A stretch of DNA of 33,532 bases from Planctomycetia bacterium (GTDB taxonomy: Bacteria > Planctomycetota > UBA1135 > GCA-002686595): NCBI GenBank assembly GCA_005778045.1, contig SXKQ01000203.1, positions 1 to 33,532 on the forward strand, read 5' to 3'. Position numbers and translations under genes: made by a program. Under the pieces are notes generated by a model. The model did no database searches and was not told the DNA's origin. It saw only the letters and a program-made list of their open reading frames with translations. Below, one piece after another: positions 23,100 through 30,636 of the stretch. The first letter of the stretch is position 1. Every line of letters begins with the position of its first letter.

Positions 23100-24142
23100 T
23101 CATTTGCCCGCGTTGGCAAGTCCGTGCTTCTTGAGCTTCTTCCAGAGCGTCATGCGGCGGGTGCCAAGGAGCACGGCGGCGAGCGTGCGGCTCCGGCAGG
23201 TGCGCTCGATTGTGGAGAGGATCGTGGCGCGCTCGACGGCCTGCTCGGCGGTGAGGCCCGGAAGCGGCGTGCCCGCGGGCCTTCTCTACGGTGTGATCGG
23301 GCTCAGGCTCTCGCGCGCGGCGCGGACCGTGACCGGCAGATCGATCAGGCCGATGCGCCCGCCGCGCATCAGCACGAGGGCGTGCTCGATCGCGTTGCGT
23401 AGCTCGCGGACATTGCCGGGCCACGGCGCCTCGACGAGGCACTCGAGCGCGTCTCGCGTGACGCCACGTACATCCTTGCGAAGGCGGGACCGCAGCTCGT
23501 CGACGAAGTGCTGCGCGAGCAGCGGGATGTCGACGCGGCGATCGCGAAGGGGCGACCTCACGATCTCGAACACACGCACGCGGTAGTAGAAGTCCTCGCG
23601 GAAGAGGCCCTGATCCATGCGCCGCGCTCGAGCGCGCTCACGTCACTCTGGGCCGCGAACTCGATGCGTCGCAGCACATCGAGCTTGCGCTTCGACCTTC
23701 CGACCAGTCCGGCCAAGCGCCGCGCGTCCGCGTCGCCCGCATGGGGCGCCGGAGCCTGCTGCACGATCCACACCGTGAGGTCCGTGAAGGTGCCGATCGT
23801 GCCTTGCACGCGCGCGTCGGACCCGCGCAGCAGGCGCAGGTTGCCGAGCAGGCGCAGCGGGCGGCCGTGCTTGCCGAAGATGCGGCGGCGCTCGTTTTGG
23901 ATACCGTCGCGACCCGCTGGGTTCGCGAGCAAGTGAGCGATGTTGCCGAAGCCGCGGCAGTCGGGGCCCTCGAGCGCCGAGCACGGCTGGCCCACGACTT
24001 CGTCGCGCGACAAGCCCGTGATGCGTTCCGCGCCGGAGGTCAACGAGGCGAAATGCCCTGCGCTGTCGACGGTGAAGCCCCCGTCGGCCATCGTCTCGAT
24101 GACCCGCTCAAGCAGCTCCGGATTCTTGCGGTAATCGAGCTC
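23100..24142 (-). pseudogene. PAS-domain sigma-54-dependent activator, ATPase core deleted
   Basis: The N-terminal half is a PAS-type sensor: ELDYRKNPELLERVIET, then MADGGFTVDSAGHF, AERITGLSRDEVVGQPCSAL and TIGTFTDLTV, reaching the start of the AAA+ domain at RRIEFAAQSDV. There the frame breaks. Sequence resumes in another frame at DQGLFREDFYYRV and runs through PLRDRRVDIPLLAQHF and WPGNVRELRNAIEHAL to LSPITP. The whole ATP-binding core (Walker A, GAFTGA loop, Walker B) is absent, a loss of roughly 115-125 codons judged from the family. A TAG at 23286-23288 interrupts the frame. Beyond it the Fis-type helix-turn-helix (RTLAAVLLGTRRMTLWKKLK) ends at 23100. No ATG, GTG or TTG lies in frame upstream of 24091. 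It was probably the activator of the neighbouring sulfur genes. Confidence 0.85.
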
Positions 24143-24202
24143 CGCGAGGGGCAGAGGAGCACCAATCGCTGCGGCGGGCGCTAGAGGAAGACGTGCGCGG
24201 GA

Positions 24203-25417
24203 CTAGCGTGCCGCGGCGACGCGCTCGGCGGAGCGCAGGACGCGCAGCAGGTTGTCGCCGAGCAGCTTGCGCAGGTCGGTGTCGCTCCAGCCGCGGTCGA
24301 CGAGGACTTGGGTGAGGTTGGGGTAGTCGTCGACGCTGTCGAGGCGCTCCGGCAGCAGGGACACGCCGTCGAAGTCCGAGCCGATGCCTACGTGGTCGAT
24401 GCCCGCGACGCGCGCGATGTGCTCGACGTGGTCCGCGACCTGCTCGACTGTTCCGCGCTCGAGGGAGCGGCTCGCGCGGTAGTCAGCCCACGCCTTGTCG
24501 TAGTCGGCCTTGTCCGGGAACTTCGCCGCGAGCTCGCGCTGCACCTTGAGGTTGTCCTGCGTCTTCGCGGCCGTGTCGGGATGGATGAAGCTAGAGCCGA
24601 AGTTGACCATCACGAGGCCAGCGTGCCGCGCGATCTCGCGCAGGAGGTCGTCGGACAGGTTGCGCGGGTGATCGGCGAGGGCGCGTGCGGAGGAGTGCGA
24701 GGCGATCACGGGTGCGCTCGAGAGCGCGAGCACGTCGCGCACGCAGTCGTCGGAGATGTGCGAGATATCGACGAGCATCCCGATGCGGTTCATCTCGCGC
24801 ACGACCTCCTCGCCGAACGGCGCGAGACCGCCGTGGCGTGGAGCGTCCGTCGAGGAATCGGCCCAGGCGGTCGTGAGCGAGTGCGTGAGCGTCATGTAGC
24901 GCACGCCCAAGCGGTGGAACATGCGCAGCGCGGCGAGCGAACTCTCGATCGAGTAGCCGCCCTCGATGCCCAGCATGCAGGCGAGCTTGCCGCTCGCGCG
25001 AATGCGCTCGATGTCGGCGGCGGTCGAAGCAAGCTCGAAGTGCTCGGGCCAGCGCTGCACCATGCGGTGCACGAGATCGACTTGCTCCAGCGTGCGCTCG
25101 AGCGCGTCCCCGGCGGCCTCGGTTGAGGCGGAGACGAACACGGACCAGAACTGCGCGCCGACGCCGCCCGCGCGCAGGCGCGGGATGTCGGTATGGAACT
25201 CCGGGCGCGGCTGCGACAGGTCGCAGTCGTCGAAGCCCGAGCGTGTGCGCTCACGCATGGCGCCGGGGAGATCGTTGTGGCCGTCGATGACGGGGAGCTC
25301 GGCGTGCAGGGCGCGCACGCGCTCGCTGACAGTCGCGGACGGTTGCGTCGAGTCGGTGGGGCGCGCGGGGGCGGCGCAGGCGGCCGCGAGGAGGCAGAGC
25401 AGGAGGGCGGGGCGCAT
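24203..25417 (-). CDS. Membrane dipeptidase (M19, renal-dipeptidase family), lipoprotein
   Basis: A 404-residue zinc dipeptidase. Metal ligands are visible in order: IDGHNDLP (His47, Asp49), LGIEGGYS (Glu152), VDISHISD (His220), IASHSSAR (His241), and the catalytic GIGSDFDG (Asp348). M19 enzymes hydrolyse dipeptides, often with a D-residue at the C-terminal position. The ATG at 25417 gives a short signal (MRPALLLCLLAAAC) with a lipobox-like LAAAC and Cys14, so the enzyme is probably a periplasmic lipoprotein. Its lipobox resembles that of the N-acyl-D-amino-acid deacylase in this window. The frame is open upstream but overlaps the divergent aminotransferase gene. It is intact, 49 bp from that gene's start. 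A link to cell-wall dipeptide salvage is plausible but inferred. Confidence 0.92.
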   Translation of the reverse strand: MRPALLLCLLAAACAAPARPTDSTQPSATVSERVRALHAELPVIDGHNDLPGAMRERTRSGFDDCDLSQPRPEFHTDIPRLRAGGVGAQFWSVFVSASTEAAGDALERTLEQVDLVHRMVQRWPEHFELASTAADIERIRASGKLACMLGIEGGYSIESSLAALRMFHRLGVRYMTLTHSLTTAWADSSTDAPRHGGLAPFGEEVVREMNRIGMLVDISHISDDCVRDVLALSSAPVIASHSSARALADHPRNLSDDLLREIARHAGLVMVNFGSSFIHPDTAAKTQDNLKVQRELAAKFPDKADYDKAWADYRASRSLERGTVEQVADHVEHIARVAGIDHVGIGSDFDGVSLLPERLDSVDDYPNLTQVLVDRGWSDTDLRKLLGDNLLRVLRSAERVAAAR

Positions 25418-25466
25418 GGGGCGATGGTAGCTCGCGCGGCTCGGATCGGCCGCTACCCTGTGCGCG

Positions 25467-26327
25467 ATGTCGAGCGACCTGCAACTCTTCGCTCTCGCCC
25501 GGGAGGGACTGCGACCGCTCGCGGTCGAGTCCGGCACGGGCACTGTCCACGATCTGCTCGAGCGCATGCCCGGGGGCGTGTACTCGGCGCTGCGCACGTT
25601 CGGGCACGACCGCTTTCTCTGGCTCGAGGAGCATCTGGCGCGCACCGAGCGCTCGATGGCCGGCCTCCAGTGGGGGAGGCCTCTCGATCGCGCGCGACTG
25701 TGCGCGGCACTCGATGTGGCGGTGCGCGCCTATCCGCTCGCCGATGCGCGCGTGCGCTTCGACGTCTTGCCGCTGCTGCACTCGGTGCAGGGCACGAGCG
25801 CGGACATGTTCCTCGCGCTCTCGCCGTTCGTTCCGGTGCCGGAGAAGTTCCTGCGCGAGGGCGTGACGCTCGACTTCGCGCCGCACCTCCATCGCGCGCA
25901 GCCGTTGATCAAGACCACCGACTTCGTGCGCGAGCGCAAGCCGCTACCGCTCGGCGCTCAGGGACGCTACGAGCACGTGATGGTCGACGGCCAAGACCGC
26001 GTGCTCGAGTGCTCGAGCTCGAACCTCGCGTTCTTCCGTGACGACGAGCTCGTCACGGCGGGCGACGGCGTGCTCGAAGGCATCACGCTGATCGTGCTCC
26101 TGCACCTCGCGCCGAAGCTCGGCCTGCGCGTCCGCCGCGAGCGACTGCCGCTCGCGGAGCTCGCGTGCGTCGACGAGTGCTTCCTCTCGAGCTCGGCGCG
26201 TGGCGTCGTGCCCGTCGTGCAAGTTGGGGAGCAGCGCATCGCCGACGGGCTTGTCGGCGAGCGCACACGTCGCTTGACCGCCGCGTACTACGAGTACGCC
26301 GAGCGCGAGGCGCGGCGCGCCGTGTAG
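25467..26327 (+). CDS. Class-IV aminotransferase (fold-type IV PLP enzyme)
   Basis: A 286-residue cytosolic enzyme of the branched-chain aminotransferase / aminodeoxychorismate lyase group. Near the N-terminus is a substrate-side motif (GVYSALRTFGHDRFLWLEEHLAR). The PLP lysine is Lys149 in QPLIKTTDF. The conserved glutamate is Glu181 in RVLECSSSNLAFF, followed by LVTAGDGVLEGITL, matching the usual xxPxxxxxLxGITR-type stretch. SSSARGVVPVVQV is the typical C-terminal phosphate-side strand. The substrate (branched-chain, D-amino acid, or ADC) cannot be decided: LEGITLIV lacks the Arg of the common GITR motif. It diverges from the dipeptidase and converges with the polyketide synthase, with 5 bp between the two stops. 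Confidence 0.88.
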   Translation: MSSDLQLFALAREGLRPLAVESGTGTVHDLLERMPGGVYSALRTFGHDRFLWLEEHLARTERSMAGLQWGRPLDRARLCAALDVAVRAYPLADARVRFDVLPLLHSVQGTSADMFLALSPFVPVPEKFLREGVTLDFAPHLHRAQPLIKTTDFVRERKPLPLGAQGRYEHVMVDGQDRVLECSSSNLAFFRDDELVTAGDGVLEGITLIVLLHLAPKLGLRVRRERLPLAELACVDECFLSSSARGVVPVVQVGEQRIADGLVGERTRRLTAAYYEYAEREARRAV

Positions 26328-26332
26328 CGCGC

Positions 26333-27382
26333 TCAGGCTTCGAGCAAGAGCAGCTCCGAGCAGAAGCCCGGGCCCATGGCGAGCAGGACGCCCTTGTCGC
26401 CGGGACGCGGCGGGCGCTGTTCGAGCGTGCGCTCGAGGATCAGCATCACCGAGGCGCTCGAGAGGTTGCCGGCGTTGCGCAGCGACTGCCACGAGATCGC
26501 GACCGCGTCGTCGGCGAGTCCGAGCGAGTCGCGCGCAGCCTCGAGCACCTTCGGGCCGCCGGGGTGGCACACCCAGAACGAGATGTCGCTCGGCGCGAGT
26601 CGGTGCTCGGCGAGGAACTTGGCGCAGTCGGGGCCGAGGCGCTCCTTGGCGACGCTCGGGACCGAGGGCGAGAGCACGATCTTGAAGCCGTGGGCGCCGA
26701 TGCGCCAGCCCATCACATCCTCGGTGTCGCGGTAGAACACGGAGCGCGTATCGACGACTCGCACGCCATGCGCAGGGTGGTCCGCGCCCACGACGACCGC
26801 GGCGCTGGCGCCGTCACCGAACAGGCCGCACGAGATCACGTGCGCGAGCGAAGTATCGTCCTTTTGCCAGGTGAGCGAGCAGAGCTCGATCGTGAGCACG
26901 AGCGCGACGCCCTTCGGACAGCCGCGTACGAAGTCCGTGGCGCGAGCGAGCGCAGCGGCTCCGGCGACGCAGCCGAGGCCGAAGAGCGGCATGCGCTTCA
27001 CGTCGGAACGGAAGCCCATCTTGTTGCACAGGCGCGCGTCGATCGACGGGGCAGCGAGGCCCGTGACCGTCGAGAACAGGATCAGGTCGACGTCCCGCGG
27101 CGCGAGACCGGCGCGGTCGAGAGCCTTCTGGACCGCCTCCTGTCCGAGCTCGAGCGCGACACGAATCCACTCGTCGTTGAACTGCGTGAAGCCGTCGAGT
27201 TCCTCGTAGCGATGGATCGGCAGCGCGAAGGCGCGGCCCTCGACGCCGCAGTTCTCGAGCAGCACGGGCAAGCGCCGCACGATCTCGGGCTTGTGCGCCC
27301 AGATGCGCTCGAGGCGCTGCTGGACGGTCTTCTGGTCGTAGTAGTGCTGGGGGAAAGCGCTGGCGGCGGAGGCGATTTTCAT
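26333..27382 (-). CDS. Type III polyketide synthase (chalcone/stilbene-synthase family)
   Basis: A 349-residue intact enzyme. The Cys-His-Asn triad is present: GLGCVAGAAAL (Cys138), WVCHPGGPKVLEA (His273) and NAGNLSSAS (Asn306). A LLAMGPGFCSE loop near the C-terminus corresponds to the family GFGPG motif. It should condense an acyl-CoA starter with malonyl-CoA to alkylpyrones or alkylresorcinols. The ATG at 27382 overlaps the stop of the ICMT-like gene (ATGA, 27379-27382). In other bacteria such synthases pair with an ICMT-type methyltransferase, for example in alkylresorcinol/alkylpyrone operons. Here the partner genes are broken, so any product is probably unmethylated. Confidence 0.95.
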   Translation of the reverse strand: MKIASAASAFPQHYYDQKTVQQRLERIWAHKPEIVRRLPVLLENCGVEGRAFALPIHRYEELDGFTQFNDEWIRVALELGQEAVQKALDRAGLAPRDVDLILFSTVTGLAAPSIDARLCNKMGFRSDVKRMPLFGLGCVAGAAALARATDFVRGCPKGVALVLTIELCSLTWQKDDTSLAHVISCGLFGDGASAAVVVGADHPAHGVRVVDTRSVFYRDTEDVMGWRIGAHGFKIVLSPSVPSVAKERLGPDCAKFLAEHRLAPSDISFWVCHPGGPKVLEAARDSLGLADDAVAISWQSLRNAGNLSSASVMLILERTLEQRPPRPGDKGVLLAMGPGFCSELLLLEA

Positions 27383-27992
27383 GACTTGATCCGGGGCGAC
27401 AGGAGCGGCACGGCCTCGCGATAGCTCGCGAAGCGCTCGCCGTGGATGCGAAGGTAGCGGGCTTCCTCGTGAATTGGCCCGCGAATGCAGTTCAGCGTCC
27501 AGAGGCTCGCGAGCGCGAGTCCGTCGAGCGTGTGCACGGCGCCGGTCCACAGCGTGAGCGCGAAGCCGAGGTACACCGGCTGGAGACAGGCGTGGAACAG
27601 GCCGTGGATCGGGAACTCGCCGTACGCGACGCGCCTGCCACGCAGTACGGTCGTCCAGCCGGTCGAGCCCGTCTGCAGCCCGAGGTCGGCATCCCGCAGG
27701 GCCTTGACGCGGAACGGCTAGCTCGCGACGAACTTGGACTTCCACGCCCGCGGCGCTGCGCCTTCCGTCTCGTGCAGCACGATCTGCGTCGGTGACCACG
27801 GCACGAACGTGACGGGCACCTGCAGGCTGCCGAGCAGGGCGAAGCTCGTCGGCGCGAGATCGCGCGCGACGCTCGCCGGTGCGAGATGCCCGAGTGCAGC
27901 CCGACGGCCATCGCGAGCGCTGCAACGGCGAACGTGAGATGCGCCGGGAGGCCGAAGGCGAGTGCCAAGGCGCTGCGGAGCGAGCGGGTCAT
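27379..27992 (-). pseudogene. ICMT-like (isoprenylcysteine carboxyl methyltransferase family) membrane protein, broken
   Basis: An ATG at 27992 overlaps the upstream UbiG-like stop (ATGA). It starts a membrane-protein N-terminus (LALAFGLPAHLTFAVAALAM, then AVGLHSG). Here a deletion, about 35 codons judged from the family, changes the frame near 27890. Sequence resumes as HLAPASVARDLAPTSFALL, runs to KSKFVAS, and hits TAG at 27718-27720. Beyond the stop the frame continues as VKALRDADLGLQTGSTGW, QPVYLGFALTLWTG and YLRIHGERFASYREAV, the conserved family C-terminus, to the stop at 27379. The 614-nt length is not a multiple of three. The deletion, frame change and nonsense codon together argue for real decay rather than sequencing error. 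Confidence 0.85.
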
Positions 27993-28688
27993 GAGCTCGC
28001 CACCTTTCGGAACAGAGCGCCGTAGCCGCCGGAAACCTCGGCGCTGCGCCGGAGCGCGATCGCCCAGCGCGAGACCGTGCGCGGCACATCGACGGAACCG
28101 CCCTGCGAAGTCTCGAGCACGGGGCCGTACTTCCAAGCGCACGCGCGAAGCTCGTCGGACCCCACGAACAGACGCGCATCGTGGGTGCGCGCGGCACGAG
28201 GCCGATGCCCCCCGCAACGCCGACTGCGAGAAGTCGTGCGTGCAACGTGCGGTGGATCGCGTTGACGTCGAGATCGCCGCCGGGCTCGAGCAAGCTCGCT
28301 GCCGCGGCGTCCGCTGCGTGGAGTGACGGCACATGCCCGAGCACATCGGCGGCGAGCACGAAGTCCATGGCGGCGTCGGCCATCGGAAGCCGAGGATGTC
28401 GGCGCGCGCGAAGCATGCCCCGAGGTGCTTGCTGCCCGCGCGCAGGCTCGCGCCCGAGAGATCGACGCCGCTCCACTGCACGCCGCGCTGCGAGAGGTAG
28501 GCGCTGAGCAGTCCGCCGTCGCATCCGAGGTTGAGCGTGCGCTTCTTGTGTAGACGATCGCCTCGCCATTCGTCGAGCAACGCAGCGTGGAACTCGTTCA
28601 CGCGATGGAGCGGGCGGAACGCGGGCGCGCTCTCGTTCCACCAGTCCGCCGCAGGGCGCTCGTAGATCACGAGGTCGTTGGCGCGCGT
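27989..28688 (-). pseudogene. UbiG-like SAM-dependent methyltransferase, two frameshifts
   Basis: The remnant begins near 28688 without a normal start codon; an ACG lies where an ATG would be expected. It reads NDLVIYERPAADWWNESAP, FHAALLDEWRG, the SAM-binding motif TLNLGCDGGLLSAYLSQRG, VDLSGASL and ADILGFR. A frameshift near 28383 leads into MADAAMDFVLAADVLGHV, LLEPGGDLDVNAIHRTLHAR and IGLVPR. A second frameshift near 28190 leads into RLFVGSDELRACAWKYGPV and YGALFRKVASS, ending at 27989. The three pieces join in order to a UbiG-type methyltransferase, probably the second tailoring enzyme of the polyketide operon. Confidence 0.8.
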
Positions 28689-28730
28689 CGCCAGCTGCTC
28701 GATTGCCTGCCGCTGTGGCTTGACCACACC

Positions 28731-29073
28731 GCCTTTGCTCGCGCGCTCGGCGCGCGCCTCGGTCGCGTCATCGGGCTGGACGCGGCCGCTGTCGAGCTGT
28801 TCTGCCGTCACGACTGGACGGGCAACGTGCGCGCGCTCGAGAACGCCGCCGAGCACCTGTGCGTGATGACGGAGGGAGCTTCCATCGAGCCCGAGCTGGT
28901 CCGGCGCCACGTGCTGCGCGGCGCGGATACGGCGGGCGCCGTGCCGACCCTCAATCTCGACGAGTTCGAGCGGCGCGCCGCAGTCGAGGCGCTAGCGCGC
29001 CGCCTCCGCCGAGCTCGGGGGCGCGCTCAAGATGCTCTACAACAGGCTCGAGCGCTCCGGTCTGCACACCTGA
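28731..29073 (+). pseudogene. 3' fragment of a second NtrC-type sigma-54 activator
   Basis: Only the end of the protein remains. It reads FARALGARLGRVIGLDAAAV, FCRHDWTGNVRALENAAEHL (the conserved W-GNVR-LEN region at the end of the AAA+ domain), TLNLDEFERRAAVEAL, and then a frameshift near 28992 caused by one extra C. ASAELGGALKMLYNRLERSG, the recognition helix, follows and ends at TGA 29071-29073. The sensor and ATPase parts are absent; the left edge abuts the start of the broken UbiG-like gene. It is on the opposite strand to the polyketide operon, so it may once have been its divergent regulator. Confidence 0.8.
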
Positions 29074-29088
29074 TCGCGCGTCGCCCGG

Positions 29089-30516
29089 TCAGTTGGGCAG
29101 GGTCAGGCGGAAGTGCGTCTTGCTGCCGTCTGGCGGGATCACGATGCCGACCTCCTGCCCGCGCCACGCGCCGTCGGGCGAGAGCCCGACGCGCACCGTG
29201 CCGCCGCCGTGCAGAAAGCGGAACACCCCGCCGCTCGTGGCGAAATAGCGACCGGCGGTCTGCTTGAGTTGCTGCCCGGGGATGAACTCCGGGGCGGGCG
29301 CGTAGGCGCGACCGTCGATGTCCCGCGCGCTCGCCGGGCCGTCGGGCATCGGAAAGCCCTCCGGATTGACGAACTCGATCGTGATCTCCTGCGCCGCAGG
29401 CAGGCGCACATCGAGGTTTCGCGCGGCTGCCAGCGTGATCTTGGGAAGCGGCAGCGAGTAGTGGTGGACGAGACCTTCGCGCTGCGGGAATACGAGCAGC
29501 GTCGCGTCGACGAGCTGCGGCGCGTTGGGGCGCGGACCGAAGATCTCGTAGCGGCCATCGGGACCCGTGACCACGAAGGGCGGATGGAGCTCGGGCTCAA
29601 GTTCCGGGGACGTATCCCCATCCTGCTGCGGGAAACGGCCGAAGCGCGCGACGCTCTCGGGGCCACTGCGTAGGGCGTCGACCATGACCATCGCTCCTGC
29701 GAGCGGCTGGCCATTGGAAGTCAGGATGCGGCCGCGTATGGGCGCGCCGCGTGGCTCGAGCACCACGTGCACGCAGTCTTCGACCTCGCGGCGCTCGAGG
29801 TCCAGCACGAAGATCCGCGGGTGATGGCCCTCGGCCCTGACCTGCACCACGTGCACCGAGCTCGGAAGCGTCGAGAAGCTCGTCAGTCCGCTGGCATCCG
29901 TGATCGCCGTGGGCTGGGCAGCGAACAGTGGACAGCCCACATGCAGGCTGGCGTCGTCCTGCACCGCCACGACGCGCACCTCGGCCTCTTCGATCGGCTC
30001 GAGCTCGTCATTCCACGCCGTCCACGCGCGGAGCGACAAGACCGGTCCGCCAAGTTCCTTCGTCAGCGTCGCCGTCTGCCCTGGCGCGAGCACGAGGTGC
30101 TCGCACCAGCCCGCATGGCCGAGCGGAGTCGCGCTCACGCGGACAAGCCCGGCCCTCACATCCAGCGTGAAGCGGCCGTCCTTGTCGGTGCGGGTACGCC
30201 GCACGCCAAGCTGCTCGAGCGCGCCTTCGATCGGCAGCTGCACGACCGGCGCCTCGAGCGTCCTGTCGAAGACGACTCCGTGAATCCTCTCGATGGTCGT
30301 TTCCTGCTCGGTGCGCGGAGTCGCATCTTCACGCAGCGGCACTTCCGCGGGAGCGCGAATCGCGCGATTGGCCTCGGAATCCACGACGTCCACGGGTGCC
30401 GACGGGCTCGCCACGTTTTCAGGCCCCCGTGTCTCGCCGGCGGGGCGCAGCAACAGGAACGTGAGCGTCAGCAGCGCGAGCGCTGCGACGACGACAGCGA
30501 GGAGGAGCTTCTTCAC
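29089..30516 (-). CDS. Membrane-anchored protein with carboxypeptidase-regulatory-like domains (copy 2)
   Basis: A 475-residue protein. The start is the GTG at 30516 (a TTG directly precedes it); no ATG fits. Residues 1-25 are an uncleaved anchor (KKLLLAVVVAALALLTLTFLLL). A low-complexity linker of about 60 residues follows. Next come beta-sandwich segments of the carboxypeptidase-regulatory-like type, for example RTDKDGRFTLDVRAGLVRV and GAPIRGRILTSNGQPLAGAM ... FVVTGPDGRYEIF. The GxPLxGA...DxxGxF/Y pattern is characteristic. It shares layout and motifs with the upstream neighbour (VHHYSLPL against VHHWSVDL; similar C-terminal strands), so the two are paralogues. No catalytic motif is seen; an extracytoplasmic binding or structural role is likely. 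Confidence 0.8.
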   Translation of the reverse strand: MKKLLLAVVVAALALLTLTFLLLRPAGETRGPENVASPSAPVDVVDSEANRAIRAPAEVPLREDATPRTEQETTIERIHGVVFDRTLEAPVVQLPIEGALEQLGVRRTRTDKDGRFTLDVRAGLVRVSATPLGHAGWCEHLVLAPGQTATLTKELGGPVLSLRAWTAWNDELEPIEEAEVRVVAVQDDASLHVGCPLFAAQPTAITDASGLTSFSTLPSSVHVVQVRAEGHHPRIFVLDLERREVEDCVHVVLEPRGAPIRGRILTSNGQPLAGAMVMVDALRSGPESVARFGRFPQQDGDTSPELEPELHPPFVVTGPDGRYEIFGPRPNAPQLVDATLLVFPQREGLVHHYSLPLPKITLAAARNLDVRLPAAQEITIEFVNPEGFPMPDGPASARDIDGRAYAPAPEFIPGQQLKQTAGRYFATSGGVFRFLHGGGTVRVGLSPDGAWRGQEVGIVIPPDGSKTHFRLTLPN

Positions 30517-30636
30517 CAAATCAGGTTCCGTTGCATCGACCGTGGGCAGGGTCCGGGCTCACGCGGCACGGGCCCGGCCCCTCGCGGTGGCTCGGAGCCG
30601 ATGGAACTTCTTTCCGAGCGTGCCCTGCCGCGGCGT

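Noticed and set aside
25193..26041. Plus-strand frame overlapping the dipeptidase and aminotransferase
   Set aside because: Its composition is Arg/Gly/Ala-rich without motifs; the two overlapping genes have complete active sites.
21000..29073. Programmed recoding (stop read-through or frameshifting) instead of gene decay
   Set aside because: The broken genes also carry large internal deletions and a missing start codon. All three stop codons are used normally by intact neighbours, so recoding does not explain the pattern.
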